36,420 nucleotides of DNA from Phycisphaerales bacterium (GCA_020853095.1 JADYZN010000075.1:1-36420); one strand, 5' to 3'; counted from the first letter of the stretch, positions 7,840 through 17,983 are shown. The notes: generated from the sequence alone by a model not told the origin. Program-made: numbers and translations.

Positions 7840-8925
7840 ATGACACAAGCGGAACGAATGAAGGTATTGGTCATTGGCGGCGGCTCGATGGGGCGGCGGC
7901 GGATGAGGGATTTGTCGGCGCGGGGGGATGTGAGCGTTGGCTTGCTGGACCTGCGGGCCGACCGTCGCGAGCAGGCGGCCGGGAAATTCGGCGTTGTGAC
8001 GTTCGATTCACTGTCGGCCGCACTTGATTGGCATCCGGCAGCGCTGGTGATCTCCACGCCCCCCGATCAGCACGCCGATCTGGTCGAACTGGCGCTGGAG
8101 CGGGGGCTGCATCATTTCAGCGAAGCCAACATCTGGACGGTCGATCCATCCCACGTTGAATCCATCTCGACCCGGAAAAAACTGGTCAGCGCCGCCTCCT
8201 GTTCCATGCACTTTCTGCCGGTGGTCCGGGAATTGAAAAAACTGCTCCGGCAGGAGCTTGGCACATTGCATGGCTATCAGATGCTCCTGTCCACCTATCA
8301 ACCCAACTGGCATCCCGATGAGGGGAAGGAATATTACGCCCGCCACCGCGCCACCGCGGCCGCGCGGGAGATGGTTCCCTTTGAGCTGCTTTATCTCAAC
8401 GAACTGTTCGGATATCCCCGTTCGGTCGCCGGGACGGTGGTTCAGCGCGGCAATCTGGTCGAACCGATGGAAGATTTATGGTCCATGCAGATGGTGCTGG
8501 ACCAAGGCGCCTCGGCCCAGTTGACGGTGCTGATGGGTTGTCCGATCGAAGCCCGCCGGGGCGTCTGCTATGGCGACAACGGCATGATTCGCTTCGACGT
8601 GATGAGCGGCCAGATTGAGCGCGAGATGAAAAACCCGGACGTGCGGGACACGTTGCGTCTGGGGGCCATCGGCGAGGTTCTGGAAGAGGCCTATCGTCAG
8701 GAAATCGGCACGTTCATCGACGCCATCGGCCAGCGGGCCAGGTGGCCGATGCCCTATTCGCTCTCCGCTCTCAGCACCGCGACGCTGGCCGCCGCCGAAC
8801 AAAGCGCCCGCGACGGCAAGTGGCAGGCCGTGGATGCGGCCATCCAACCCCAACTCCTGCCGCCACCGATGAAACAGGACCACGGCATCACCCATCAAAG
8901 CCGGCGGCAAATGGCCAAAGCGTAG
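7840..8925 (+). CDS. Gfo/Idh/MocA-family oxidoreductase, atypical active site
   Basis: A 361-residue cytoplasmic protein. MKVLVIGGGSMGRRRM is the N-terminal Rossmann nucleotide-binding loop, and ISTPPDQHADLVELALERG is the usual second conserved block of this NAD(P)-dependent sugar dehydrogenase family. The next motif, normally EKP with a functionally important Lys, reads SEANIW here, and no HD-type pair is apparent in the C-terminal half. It therefore belongs to a divergent subgroup whose activity cannot be assumed. ATG 7840 is favoured by AAGGA at 7828-7832; starts at 7813, 7819 and 7858 are also in frame. It lies between the sialidase-like and rhamnosidase genes, which suggests a role in handling the released sugar. 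Confidence 0.8.
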   Translation: MTQAERMKVLVIGGGSMGRRRMRDLSARGDVSVGLLDLRADRREQAAGKFGVVTFDSLSAALDWHPAALVISTPPDQHADLVELALERGLHHFSEANIWTVDPSHVESISTRKKLVSAASCSMHFLPVVRELKKLLRQELGTLHGYQMLLSTYQPNWHPDEGKEYYARHRATAAAREMVPFELLYLNELFGYPRSVAGTVVQRGNLVEPMEDLWSMQMVLDQGASAQLTVLMGCPIEARRGVCYGDNGMIRFDVMSGQIEREMKNPDVRDTLRLGAIGEVLEEAYRQEIGTFIDAIGQRARWPMPYSLSALSTATLAAAEQSARDGKWQAVDAAIQPQLLPPPMKQDHGITHQSRRQMAKA

Positions 8926-8947
8926 TCCGGCGGATACATTCGATGCG

Positions 8948-11272
8948 ATGAACCGCACCCGCTGGATCTGGATGGCCGGGCCACAGGTCGATCGACCCAA
9001 CCGATACGTCAACTTCCGCCGCGTATTCGACGTGAAAGACAAGCCGGAGCTGGCGGAGTTGCGGATCAGCGCCGACAGCAATTTCGTCGCATGGCTGAAC
9101 GGGAAGTTTCTGGGCACGGGACAGTTCACGGATTTTCCCGATGCGCGCACCTTCAGTCGAATCGATCTCAAACCGCATTTGCACGCCGGTCAAAACGTTT
9201 TGGCGCTGCTGGTGTACCATTGCGGGGTTGATCATTTTTCATATCTGCCCGGCGAGGCGGGGGTCTGGTATGAGCTGCTGACCGATGGACGGATCGTCGC
9301 AGCCAGTGATGAACAAACGATCTGTCGGCCATCGCCGGCGTATCGGCCGGAACGGACTGCGCGGATCACCCCTCAACGCGGATTCACGTTTCATTTTCAG
9401 GCTAATCAGGAAGATGACTGGCGGGAAATCGACTATCGCGCCGGCGCGGATTGGCGGCCATCGGTCTTCGGCGCATCGGATGCCCTGCCCGTTGCCCGGC
9501 CGGTTCCGATGCTCGCGTTGGCTTCGCTCAGGAGTGGATCGATCATCGCACAGGGTTTGTTGAAACGATCCGGTACGGAGGATCAGGCCCTGGCCGAACG
9601 GATGCAGCACGATTATTTGTCCGCCCGGCCAAGCTGGGAATTATTTGAAGACCGGCCGCCCATCTCCTCGCCGGCCTTGTTTCCGGTGCGGATCAACCCC
9701 GATCGCCTGCGTGATGCGGATGGCGCGTATCTGGTCATCGACCTTGGATGCGAGGAATGCGGGTTCATTTCGCTGGAATTGTCGGCCGACAACGGATGCA
9801 CGATCGACATCGCCGTCGGCGAACATCTGGATGACCTGCGCGTGCGCTCCCTCGTCGGTGATCGTCATTTTGCCTGCCGATACGTCGCCCGATCCGGCCG
9901 GCAGACGTTTACGCACCACATCGACCGTTATGCCGGTCGATTCATCCAGTTGCACCTGACGGGTTTGACCGGTCCGGTCGAGCTGATCGACGCGGGGTTG
10001 GTCCCGGCCGATTTTCCGGTTGACCTGACCGGCCAAATGAACAGCTCGGATTCGTTGCATGACCGCATCTGGGAAATTTCCCGCCGCACGCTGCACCTGT
10101 GCATGCACGAACATTACGAAGATTGTCCCTGGCGCGAACAGGCCCTGTACGCCAACGATTCGCGCAACCAGATGCTGGGCGGTTATTACGCCTTTGGCAA
10201 TTACGATTTCGCCCGTGCCAGCCTCGATTTGCTTGGCCGTTCGGTCAAGCCCGATGGTTATCTGGAATTGTGCGCGCCGATGAAATATGAAATGACGATC
10301 CCCGGCTTCACGTTCTGCTGGTTGCTGGGGATGAACGATTATCTGATGTACAGCGGCGACCGGGATTTCATCGCCAAGATGATGCCGCAAATGAAACGGA
10401 TGATCCAGACGTTTCTGTCCACGCGAATCGACGGGTTGTTCCCATGCCCGACCGGACGGCGATACTGGCAATTTTACGACTGGGCGGCCGGCCTGGATGG
10501 CACGGATCCGGCAACCTATCGCCAGCTCCATCTGCAACGGACGCGATTTGATGCGCCATTGAACTGTTTGTTGATCATGGCCTTGGGCGCGGTGTCAAAC
10601 ATGGCCGGATATGTCGGCCAGGCCGATGTCGCCGACGAATGTCTTCATGGCGCGCAATCGCTGCGGTCGGCCGCCGGACCGGCGTTCTGGGATGATTCGC
10701 ATCAGGCGTATCGCACGTACCTGGGCGATCAGGCGCCCGATCATTTCGCGGAATTGACGCAGGCGCTGGCGTTGCTGGCCGGGTTGGACGGCGCGCCGCC
10801 GCGGTCACTGCGACAAAAACTGATGGAGGCGGACAACGGCTGGGTTGCGGTGACGCTCAGCCAGTCGTTGTACAAGTACGAGGCGCTGTTGATGGAGGCG
10901 GCCAACGGCCGGTTTGTCTTGGATGACATTGCCCGGGTCTGGTCGGCGATGGTTTACGGCGGCGCCACCACGTTCTGGGAAACCCGCGCCGGTGGCTGGG
11001 ACTTTCATCATGCCGGAAGCCTGTGCCATGGGTGGTCGGCGATACCGGCCTATTTTTATGGAGCGTATGGCCTGGGGATCAAACCGCTGGAGCCGGGAAT
11101 GAAAAAACTCCGCCTGGGTCCGTGTTTTCCCTTTCATGAAATAAAAGGCACGCTGCCGACACCCGCGGGCAGGGTGACATTGCATCTTCGGCCCGGTCAG
11201 ATCCGGTGGGATGGGCCGGCCGGCGTTGAAATGGCCGCCGATCCATCCCTTGGTTCGGTTGTCAGAGGATGA
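8948..11272 (+). CDS. Alpha-L-rhamnosidase (GH78-type)
   Basis: This 774-residue enzyme would remove terminal alpha-L-rhamnose from a glycan. The N-terminal part contains a galactose-binding-like beta-sandwich (FVAWLNGKFLGTGQF, GQNVLALLVYHCG). The (alpha/alpha)6 catalytic domain carries EDCPWREQALYANDSRNQ (D392-R406) and GGATTFWE (E678), which correspond to the conserved acidic blocks of GH78; the C-terminal segment GIKPLEPGMKKLRLGP is also typical of the family. No signal peptide is seen, so it is probably intracellular and acts on imported oligosaccharides. It is the last gene of cassette A and ends 7 bases before the convergent esterase gene, leaving almost no room for a terminator. Confidence 0.88.
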   Translation: MNRTRWIWMAGPQVDRPNRYVNFRRVFDVKDKPELAELRISADSNFVAWLNGKFLGTGQFTDFPDARTFSRIDLKPHLHAGQNVLALLVYHCGVDHFSYLPGEAGVWYELLTDGRIVAASDEQTICRPSPAYRPERTARITPQRGFTFHFQANQEDDWREIDYRAGADWRPSVFGASDALPVARPVPMLALASLRSGSIIAQGLLKRSGTEDQALAERMQHDYLSARPSWELFEDRPPISSPALFPVRINPDRLRDADGAYLVIDLGCEECGFISLELSADNGCTIDIAVGEHLDDLRVRSLVGDRHFACRYVARSGRQTFTHHIDRYAGRFIQLHLTGLTGPVELIDAGLVPADFPVDLTGQMNSSDSLHDRIWEISRRTLHLCMHEHYEDCPWREQALYANDSRNQMLGGYYAFGNYDFARASLDLLGRSVKPDGYLELCAPMKYEMTIPGFTFCWLLGMNDYLMYSGDRDFIAKMMPQMKRMIQTFLSTRIDGLFPCPTGRRYWQFYDWAAGLDGTDPATYRQLHLQRTRFDAPLNCLLIMALGAVSNMAGYVGQADVADECLHGAQSLRSAAGPAFWDDSHQAYRTYLGDQAPDHFAELTQALALLAGLDGAPPRSLRQKLMEADNGWVAVTLSQSLYKYEALLMEAANGRFVLDDIARVWSAMVYGGATTFWETRAGGWDFHHAGSLCHGWSAIPAYFYGAYGLGIKPLEPGMKKLRLGPCFPFHEIKGTLPTPAGRVTLHLRPGQIRWDGPAGVEMAADPSLGSVVRG

Positions 11273-11279
11273 GGGCCGG

Positions 11280-12374
11280 TTATTGGGGCGGATGATCGAG
11301 CATCGCTTGCAGGGCCGGCCGAATCGTCCGCGCCATGCGAAGAAATCCCAGGTCGGTGGGGTGCGTGCCATCCACCGTCCCCTCGCCATCATCTCCCAGC
11401 AGATCGGCCCCCGGCAGATAATGCAGATGGTCGATTCCCGCCGATTGCAGTTGTTCAAATGAGTCGTGCAGCGCGCGGTTGCAGTTTTGGGTTCGCGTCT
11501 GGTTATCCGGCAGGGGAACGCCACGTTGATAGGTGATGTTTTCCACCAGCAGGATGGGCGTGGCGGGCCGATGCCGCCGGAGAATTTGCACGAACGGAAC
11601 CATCCGCTCTTTCACCTGTTCAAGATTCATGTTGGGAAGCGTATCGATGACGTACGCCGAGGCGTCGATTTCCGACATCAGGTTCGCCAGTTCCGCTTCG
11701 GCCTTTCCATTTCCGGAAAATCCGAGGTTGATGGTCGGCCGATCGAGCCATCGGCCCAGGATGGCCGGATACGCCATTCCCGGCCGCGAGGCGCATCCCC
11801 CCTGCACGATGGAGGTGCCGTAAAAACAGATGGGTTGGGATCGTTCTTTGGGTCGTGGCGGGGCGGGTTGAATCGAGGTTCCTTTCGGCACGCCGACGCT
11901 CACGGATCGCACGCCGCTGTAGAGGGGCAAATAGAGCATAAATTCGCGTTTGCCCGCAGGTATCGGCGATTCGGCGTTGATCAGTGCCGACTGGTTGTCG
12001 CGCGGCTGGATTGGCTGGGCGGTCGCCTGCCGGCGCCATTGATCATCGACCCGCACGTACAAATCCAGGCCGGCCTGTCCGGTTGCGGTCATGTGCGGCA
12101 TGGGTTGCAGGTTCTCGCGCAACGACCAGCTCACGGACAAGCTGGTGGATTCGGTGACAAATCGCGCGCACAAACCCGCCGAATGCTGGCTGAGAAACCA
12201 GACACCCGGCGGAACGATCGGCTGCGCCCTGCCCGGCAGACGATCGAACGGCGTCAGCACATCCTCAAACCCGCGGCCTTCCAACCCGAGGTCGCGAATG
12301 TCATACCAGGCCAGATCGCCCGACACGGCGATGGGCGCGAAATTTCGATCCAGCGATTCGATTCGGTTGCTCAT
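11280..12374 (-). CDS. SGNH/GDSL-type carbohydrate esterase with GxDLY domain
   Basis: The 364-residue protein has two domains. The N-terminal beta-rich domain contains GLDLY (102-106), the hallmark of the GxDLY domain found with this lipase subfamily. The C-terminal SGNH hydrolase has block I GTSIVQGG (nucleophile S188), block II GFSGNG (G221/N222 region), block III DTLPNMN (N248) and block V DGTHP (D335, H338), a complete catalytic set. Such enzymes commonly remove acetyl groups from polysaccharides; the substrate here is unknown. There is no signal peptide. GGAG lies 8 bases before the ATG. It is the last gene of cassette C, 157 bases after its neighbour, and converges on the rhamnosidase gene. 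Confidence 0.88.
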   Translation of the reverse strand: MSNRIESLDRNFAPIAVSGDLAWYDIRDLGLEGRGFEDVLTPFDRLPGRAQPIVPPGVWFLSQHSAGLCARFVTESTSLSVSWSLRENLQPMPHMTATGQAGLDLYVRVDDQWRRQATAQPIQPRDNQSALINAESPIPAGKREFMLYLPLYSGVRSVSVGVPKGTSIQPAPPRPKERSQPICFYGTSIVQGGCASRPGMAYPAILGRWLDRPTINLGFSGNGKAEAELANLMSEIDASAYVIDTLPNMNLEQVKERMVPFVQILRRHRPATPILLVENITYQRGVPLPDNQTRTQNCNRALHDSFEQLQSAGIDHLHYLPGADLLGDDGEGTVDGTHPTDLGFLRMARTIRPALQAMLDHPPQ

Positions 12375-12531
12375 GGGTGGTGCTCCGGAAAGCGCGTATT
12401 TCGACCCCGATCATATCTGAAGAACCACGCCCATCAACCAATCCGGATGGTTTCCGGCGGCGCCGCGGAGTTTTCAGGCGGAGCATGTTCTTCCGAACAG
12501 GGGCATTATGGGGGTACGGGACATCGTGTGT

Positions 12532-13821
12532 TCAGATGGCCAGGCTTTGGGGGCGCTGGTTGATCCGGACATCGGATGGAGGGCGATGGACTTCATCGCC
12601 AGCGGCCTGGCGCATCATCGCCACGGCCTGGATGAAGAAGATCGTCGCCAGGTCGCGCACATGATACGGACTGCGGTCGGTGCCGTCGGGGGATCGGACA
12701 TTTTCCAGCACGCAGCCTCGCAGATTCGCATCCTGCGGCGCGGTGAACTGCACGGACATGGCGAACGTCATGGCCCGGTGGATCGGTTCCAGCCAGAGCG
12801 TCTCGCCGGTCTCCTTATAAAGCTCAAGCCACAGGATGCTGGCGCATAGGATGCCGCTGGTGGCCATCTCGAAGCAGCCGGTTTTGAAATTCAAATCGGT
12901 GAAACGGAACAGGCCGCCGTCGTTGCGCTGGGCCTGGATGTACCATTCGCCCGCCCGGCGTGCGGCGTCGAGCCAGCGAGGGTCCTTGCAATCCCGCCAG
13001 GCGGCGATCATCGGCAAACCCCACCAATAGGCGTGGCGGGGATGGCATTCTCCGGCTTCGGGGCGACACGGCCCGTATTCAACCCAGTTGCCCCGCGGGT
13101 GTTCATCACGCAACAGGCGATGAAGAATTTCATAAAACGCCTGACGATACGAATCCTCGCCGGTGGCGCGCCAGGCCGTCAGCCACACCGCATCATCCAC
13201 CAGCGGGCGGCCGGGGGCATCCTCCCGGGTGATGACCAGATCGTCGCGGAATCGGCTGAGGGCGGGTTGATACGCATCCCGCACCAGGCCCTGGCCGCGC
13301 AGCCAGGTTTTGTCACGACACCATTTCATGGCGGCGTTGGCGGCGTCAACGTATCGCTGATCGCCGGTGATGTGGCCCAGAAGATAAACACCGTCCAAGG
13401 CTTCAAATATGGCGCTGGTATAGACGATGTCGGACACGCCTTCAAAGGCATGGATCAGGCCCGCATCCGGTCCATCGACGACCTGCTGATTCAAGATGAA
13501 ATCCGCTCCGGCCGTGGCGGCCGACAACAGATCAGGGTTGCACCCGGACAGGCTGGGGTTCACCTGATGGGCCAGCAACAGCGCCTTGACCGCCTGGCCG
13601 GTGTGCCAGACAGGACAGAAAAATCCCCACTGATGAAAGGCCACCCAGTATTCGCCGCGAATGGCCCCGCGCCAGTTCCGGTAATCAAAATCGTACGTGT
13701 TGTATTCAACGGTCAACCCGTCGGTCCGAACCTGCGCCACCTCCACCAGCCACCGGCACGCATGATCCAGGGCGGATTCCAAATGGGGCAAAGCCCGCAT
13801 GACATCCTGCAACGTTTTCAT
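12532..13821 (-). CDS. Six-hairpin (alpha/alpha)6-type glycosidase-like protein
   Basis: This 429-residue protein consists of repeated helix pairs with aromatic turns (FHQWGFFCPVWHTGQAVKAL, HAYWWGLPMIAAW, AAMKWCRDKTWLRGQG), the look of an (alpha/alpha)6 toroid as in GH88, GH105, N-acylglucosamine epimerases and related families. I cannot assign one of these or point to catalytic residues with confidence; GH88/GH105-like activity on an uronic-acid oligosaccharide is one possibility. There is no signal peptide, so it is likely cytoplasmic. Its ATG overlaps the stop of the preceding gene by four bases (ATGA, 13821-13818), which implies translational coupling to the 670-residue protein and perhaps physical association. 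Confidence 0.65.
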   Translation of the reverse strand: MKTLQDVMRALPHLESALDHACRWLVEVAQVRTDGLTVEYNTYDFDYRNWRGAIRGEYWVAFHQWGFFCPVWHTGQAVKALLLAHQVNPSLSGCNPDLLSAATAGADFILNQQVVDGPDAGLIHAFEGVSDIVYTSAIFEALDGVYLLGHITGDQRYVDAANAAMKWCRDKTWLRGQGLVRDAYQPALSRFRDDLVITREDAPGRPLVDDAVWLTAWRATGEDSYRQAFYEILHRLLRDEHPRGNWVEYGPCRPEAGECHPRHAYWWGLPMIAAWRDCKDPRWLDAARRAGEWYIQAQRNDGGLFRFTDLNFKTGCFEMATSGILCASILWLELYKETGETLWLEPIHRAMTFAMSVQFTAPQDANLRGCVLENVRSPDGTDRSPYHVRDLATIFFIQAVAMMRQAAGDEVHRPPSDVRINQRPQSLAI

Positions 13822-15830
13822 AAGGGTAAATCCTGACTGCGAATTTCAAGCACCGAAGATCGCTCTATGGGGCGGTGGATCAACAGCCACAGTTCGCCTC
13901 CCTCGGATCCGGCGGCCTCCTGGCCGGTCCAGTCCCGTCCGGCCTGCAAAGTCACGCCATCGAGCAGACACACGACGGCGCTGCCAACCCGCCAATTCCG
14001 GATCGCCAGCACCACCTCCCGATGGGCAATGTTATTCGGATGGAGCCGCAGCTTCACCATTCCATCCGAAGCACGGACGATGTATCGACCGGTGCGCGGG
14101 TCAAAACAGCCGAGCAGATCCATGGCCTCGGCGGGTTGATCATGAGGATTTGGGTACGTGACGATTGAACCGTGTAGCGCATTAACCCTCATGGGATTCA
14201 ACCACGCATCGCGCAAGGCCAGCAGGGTTGCACCCGGCAGGGTGGATTCCATGGCTTGAACGCTGTCATTTTGCCGCCATTGAAGGACGATGGTGAAGCA
14301 ATATTCCTGGCTGGGGGTTGTCGGGGCGCACCGAAAATCATGGCTGGCGGTCAATCCGGATGGGCACTGCCAGCCGAATACGCTGGTGCTTTGACCGGCG
14401 CGGATGTTGCGCGGCAGGATCAATGCCAGCAGCCACCAGGTCTGATTGCCCAGTTGCAAGGGGAAGGCCACCGCAGCGGGAAAATGGCCGTGCGCGGAGC
14501 TTAAATTGGCAAATGACCCATCGGCCGGCAGCGTCCAGTCTTCAAATCGTCCGGCATCGCCAACCGCCACTTTCGCCGGCCCGGCCAGAAGCCGGCCCAG
14601 CAGGTCGATGTCCGGGCCGACGCTTCGGCTCGTCCAGGCCAGAACCTCATCGGCGATCACAATCCGATCGGGATAAAAGCTGGCCAGACCGCGCGCCTGT
14701 CCCCGCACATCGTCGGCCTGCTCGGAAAATTTGGGCATGGGACCATCCCAGGCGACGGTGGTGGCGACAGGGCCGTCTTCGATGAGGCGCAGGTCAGCGC
14801 TTTGGGTGAATTTGATTTCCGAACCGCCGATGTGCCCGAACTGGATGCCACTCTCCCAGCAGATATTCCGGTCGGGTTCGGCGCTTTGACGGAGGAACAG
14901 TCGGTCGATGTTGCCGGCGCGGATGTCGGCTCGGTAAGCGGGGCGGACGATGGTGAAACGGGCAACCGACTGAGTGGTGTCCATGGCCGCACGGGCACAG
15001 GCGACGCCATCCGAGGCGAACCAACCGACAACATCCACCCCGCCCATGTAGTTGTCGCGGGCACTGAGCAGAGGTTGATCGTTTACTCTGATGTCATGCC
15101 GGTTGCCGTTCATGTCCCACTGAATTTTCAGGGATGCTCCGGGCGCGAAAAATAAATTCCCAGCGGACGAAATGGAACATTCGGCCAGAACCAGGGCCGA
15201 TTCCAGATCGGGCGGTTGATTTGCCAGGCGAAGCAACCGAAAGACCCAATTGGCTCCTTCGAGCGTGCAACTCAGCCGCATGTGATGGAAACGGTTGTAA
15301 TATCGGGCGACCAGGCCGAATCGCGGGCGCGCTGATCCACAAGGGTGTGCCTGGTGTTCAAAAGTCGCGTGGAAAACCCCATGCATCGCTCCGGCGCAAT
15401 AGGCCGAGGTGTATCCATCCATGTCATCGGGTCGTATTTCCCATGCCGGGTGCAACCGGTCGTGGGTCATCTCCGATGGGTTGCGATCGGTGGGGATAAA
15501 CGACGTATCGAACAACCGGTCGGCCGCGACGTTGATCATGGCCAGTGGGGCGCCGGGGCTGGATGGGTCGCTTCCAACCCATGCAACCTCATATCGTCCG
15601 GCCGCCAGGACCGACCAGCCCGTGGCCGATGCGGTAAACCGTCCCTGCCAGACATCCACGCGCACGGCCTGCCGGTCAGTGGAAAAGCCATGGCTGACCC
15701 ACAGCGGCGACCGCGAGGATGGATGAACCACCATTACTCGCCCACCCGAATGAGCGGCCGGCAACACGATCAGGGGATTGCCATGATCGGTGGCGAGGTT
15801 TTGATCATTCAGCGACGACATCGTGATCAT
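13818..15830 (-). CDS. Large beta-rich protein of unknown function (cassette C)
   Basis: I do not recognise this 670-residue protein. It has no signal peptide or membrane helix and is rich in Trp, Asp and beta-strand-like segments. The part around residues 165-290 (FGLVARYYNRFHHMRL, then ANWVFRLLRLANQ) has the rhythm of a concanavalin-A-like or DUF1080-like jelly roll. The central third (FSEQADDVRGQARGL, FYPDRIVIADEV) resembles the beta-sandwich parts of polysaccharide lyases or large hydrolases, without a clear active site. It lies 11 bases after the GH43/GH32-like gene and overlaps the next gene by four bases, so it is firmly inside the cassette C operon and probably acts on the same glycan. 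ATG 15830 is used; ATG 15821 is equally possible, and neither has a clear Shine-Dalgarno. Confidence 0.75.
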   Translation of the reverse strand: MITMSSLNDQNLATDHGNPLIVLPAAHSGGRVMVVHPSSRSPLWVSHGFSTDRQAVRVDVWQGRFTASATGWSVLAAGRYEVAWVGSDPSSPGAPLAMINVAADRLFDTSFIPTDRNPSEMTHDRLHPAWEIRPDDMDGYTSAYCAGAMHGVFHATFEHQAHPCGSARPRFGLVARYYNRFHHMRLSCTLEGANWVFRLLRLANQPPDLESALVLAECSISSAGNLFFAPGASLKIQWDMNGNRHDIRVNDQPLLSARDNYMGGVDVVGWFASDGVACARAAMDTTQSVARFTIVRPAYRADIRAGNIDRLFLRQSAEPDRNICWESGIQFGHIGGSEIKFTQSADLRLIEDGPVATTVAWDGPMPKFSEQADDVRGQARGLASFYPDRIVIADEVLAWTSRSVGPDIDLLGRLLAGPAKVAVGDAGRFEDWTLPADGSFANLSSAHGHFPAAVAFPLQLGNQTWWLLALILPRNIRAGQSTSVFGWQCPSGLTASHDFRCAPTTPSQEYCFTIVLQWRQNDSVQAMESTLPGATLLALRDAWLNPMRVNALHGSIVTYPNPHDQPAEAMDLLGCFDPRTGRYIVRASDGMVKLRLHPNNIAHREVVLAIRNWRVGSAVVCLLDGVTLQAGRDWTGQEAAGSEGGELWLLIHRPIERSSVLEIRSQDLPL

Positions 15831-15841
15831 GAGCTAAACGG

Positions 15842-17983
15842 TTATTCCGTCCAGAAGGAATACAATTTCGCGTTCTTCAAATAAAACCGGATCCGAACCG
15901 GACGTTTATGCAACATCCGCAGGTCGGCCGGGCGCATTCCCGCCGGGTTGTTCCATTGCACCAAGTGACGGGTTCCATCGGTCCGGATCGGCGTACAATT
16001 GACTTTTAAAAACGGAAAAATCGGCACATCCGCCTCATCGGCCCGGCTGTCGCTGATCTTTTCATCCAGCAACTCGACCCGAATCTCGCCGCCGTTGACG
16101 TCCGCGTTCAAATAGAGTTGTTTGCCGGTGAATTTGACGGGATACGTGATCAACGATCCGCCGTTTTCAGTTGCGTCCATGGACGCAAAGCCATCCCGGC
16201 GCAGGGTTGCCAACCCCATCGCGCCATCGTTGGGTGATTGATTGTGCAGGGTGCTGCGTCCGCTGTAGTAAAATCGAAGTTGATCGTCCACGACGATCGG
16301 ACAGCCGGTGCAACTGTCGATGTTTCCATAATCCCAGGTTCCACGCTGAGGGGAATTGGCAATGAATGGCGCGCGGCTGGGCCGGTCCCAATGCCGGCCG
16401 TTTCGGCTGAAGGCGACCTGCACATCACACCGATCCGACTCCAGGTGATACATCTTCAACAAGCCGACATAAACACTTTCATGGCGCACGATGTGCATCG
16501 CATAGGTCTGATCGCGCGGGTGATCGTGTTCATCGGCGCCCAGCATCAGACAGGTGTCGGTCCAATGCTCAAAATCCGCGCTTTGGGCGTATCCGCGCAT
16601 CCTCACGCCGTTCCAGAATATCTTGCAAGAGGCGATCCAATGCCGGTTGACCGGATCCCAATGCACGCTGGTGGCGTCCAGCGATTGATCCAGGATCGGA
16701 ACCGTCGTGGTCCAGCTCAGGCCGTCGGGCGAATATCCGGCCAGAAATCCCGCATCGCGGATGGCCGCCTTGTACCGCTTTTTCGGGTCTGGATCGTCCG
16801 GATGCGGCATGACGCAAAACATCCGGCCTTCGCGCACGATATTGTTCCGCGTGGACCCTTCAAACTCATGCAGACCCAGTTCCGGCTTGTGCCAGACAAT
16901 CCCATCCTCCGATATCGCACAGGCCTGATAGGTTGGTTTATTGACCTGCCTGCCCCAGATTCCGTACCAGACGCGAAACTCCCCACCGGCGGGATCGCGG
17001 TGTACGCTCATCGGCAGGATGCAGTTGGTTTCAATCTCCCAGGGTTGATCCGGTTTTAGAATTGGATTGCCGTCATATTTATCCACCGCATGAAAAGTCC
17101 GCTTTACCCCCTGCGTTGACTGGATCAGCACATCGTCCACAAACAACTGGCGTTCACCGCCGCAATGGATCGGATAGCGGATTGGAGGTTGTTTTTCCAG
17201 TCGGATGTCCCGGTGTTTCTCCGGCCCGGCCAGTTGACCATCCGAAGTCAACCGTCCACCGATGCGAACATCATCCCAATAGCCGGACCCCTTGCCCTGC
17301 GCATTGGACAAATCACCCAATACAACCTGTCCCCATTCCATCTCAGGTTCAATGTCCTCAAATTCTCCGCAAAACGCCTCCTGATTCGGTTCTCCAATCC
17401 ACAGCGCCACGTTCCCCCCTTGCTTGTGCAAAATAAACCGATGCCACCGGTTTTGAGGCAACCCCGCCGCCACGGTTCGACGCTTGAGTTCCCCCTGGGC
17501 GTCTTCCACCACCACGTCAAACGCACCCTGTCCAGCGTGCCCGCAACCATACAGCGCGATCCCGCACGGACCGCCTTCGTAGGATTGCGTGGACCAGAGG
17601 ACAAAGTCATCCAGATCCGACGCCGCGCCCTCCGTCACCCGGAACACAAACTCCGCCACCACATCATCCACACTTGGGGGCGCATCGAACCGCCTTTGCA
17701 GCATGATCCGCCCGCGTTGATCCACCTCGTCCGTCCGCACATGCGCTGCCCGCGACCCGCCAAACGACAGCGCCGGGTCATCGGTGATGGTCACCACGCC
17801 CTGCTTGAGATCGGAAAACGGATCTCCCAGCCAGCGCACGCCGGCGTTGAGAATGTTCATGAACACCCCGCCGCCAACATCTTCAAAATCGACGTGCAGG
17901 GTTGTCCCATCCGACCGGGGGGCCGGCCGTTGGGCGGTCGTCATTTTGACATCGGGGACGGCTTTCAATGGTTGCGTATTCAT
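15842..17983 (-). CDS. GH43/GH32-like beta-propeller protein with N-terminal jelly roll
   Basis: The 713-residue protein appears to have two main parts. Residues about 25-210 form a beta-sandwich of concanavalin-A/LamG type (TLHVDFEDVGGGVFM, NRWHRFILHKQGGNVALWIG). Residues about 265-620 resemble the five-bladed propeller of GH43/GH32-like proteins common in planctomycetes: RQLFVDDVLI, NPILKPDQPWE, EFRVWYGIWG, ACAISEDGIVWHKPELG, HWIASCKIFW and RFYYSGRS. The propeller family commonly cleaves arabinose, xylose or fructose linkages, but catalytic acids could not be fixed by eye. No signal peptide is present. It lies 10 bases after the regulator gene with no clear Shine-Dalgarno, so it is probably co-transcribed with the regulator as first enzyme gene of cassette C. 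Confidence 0.72.
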   Translation of the reverse strand: MNTQPLKAVPDVKMTTAQRPAPRSDGTTLHVDFEDVGGGVFMNILNAGVRWLGDPFSDLKQGVVTITDDPALSFGGSRAAHVRTDEVDQRGRIMLQRRFDAPPSVDDVVAEFVFRVTEGAASDLDDFVLWSTQSYEGGPCGIALYGCGHAGQGAFDVVVEDAQGELKRRTVAAGLPQNRWHRFILHKQGGNVALWIGEPNQEAFCGEFEDIEPEMEWGQVVLGDLSNAQGKGSGYWDDVRIGGRLTSDGQLAGPEKHRDIRLEKQPPIRYPIHCGGERQLFVDDVLIQSTQGVKRTFHAVDKYDGNPILKPDQPWEIETNCILPMSVHRDPAGGEFRVWYGIWGRQVNKPTYQACAISEDGIVWHKPELGLHEFEGSTRNNIVREGRMFCVMPHPDDPDPKKRYKAAIRDAGFLAGYSPDGLSWTTTVPILDQSLDATSVHWDPVNRHWIASCKIFWNGVRMRGYAQSADFEHWTDTCLMLGADEHDHPRDQTYAMHIVRHESVYVGLLKMYHLESDRCDVQVAFSRNGRHWDRPSRAPFIANSPQRGTWDYGNIDSCTGCPIVVDDQLRFYYSGRSTLHNQSPNDGAMGLATLRRDGFASMDATENGGSLITYPVKFTGKQLYLNADVNGGEIRVELLDEKISDSRADEADVPIFPFLKVNCTPIRTDGTRHLVQWNNPAGMRPADLRMLHKRPVRIRFYLKNAKLYSFWTE

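Noticed and set aside
11466-12563. Plus-strand open frame of 365 codons opposite the SGNH esterase
   Set aside because: The minus strand holds a full set of SGNH catalytic blocks; the plus translation is His/Arg/Gly-rich shadow.
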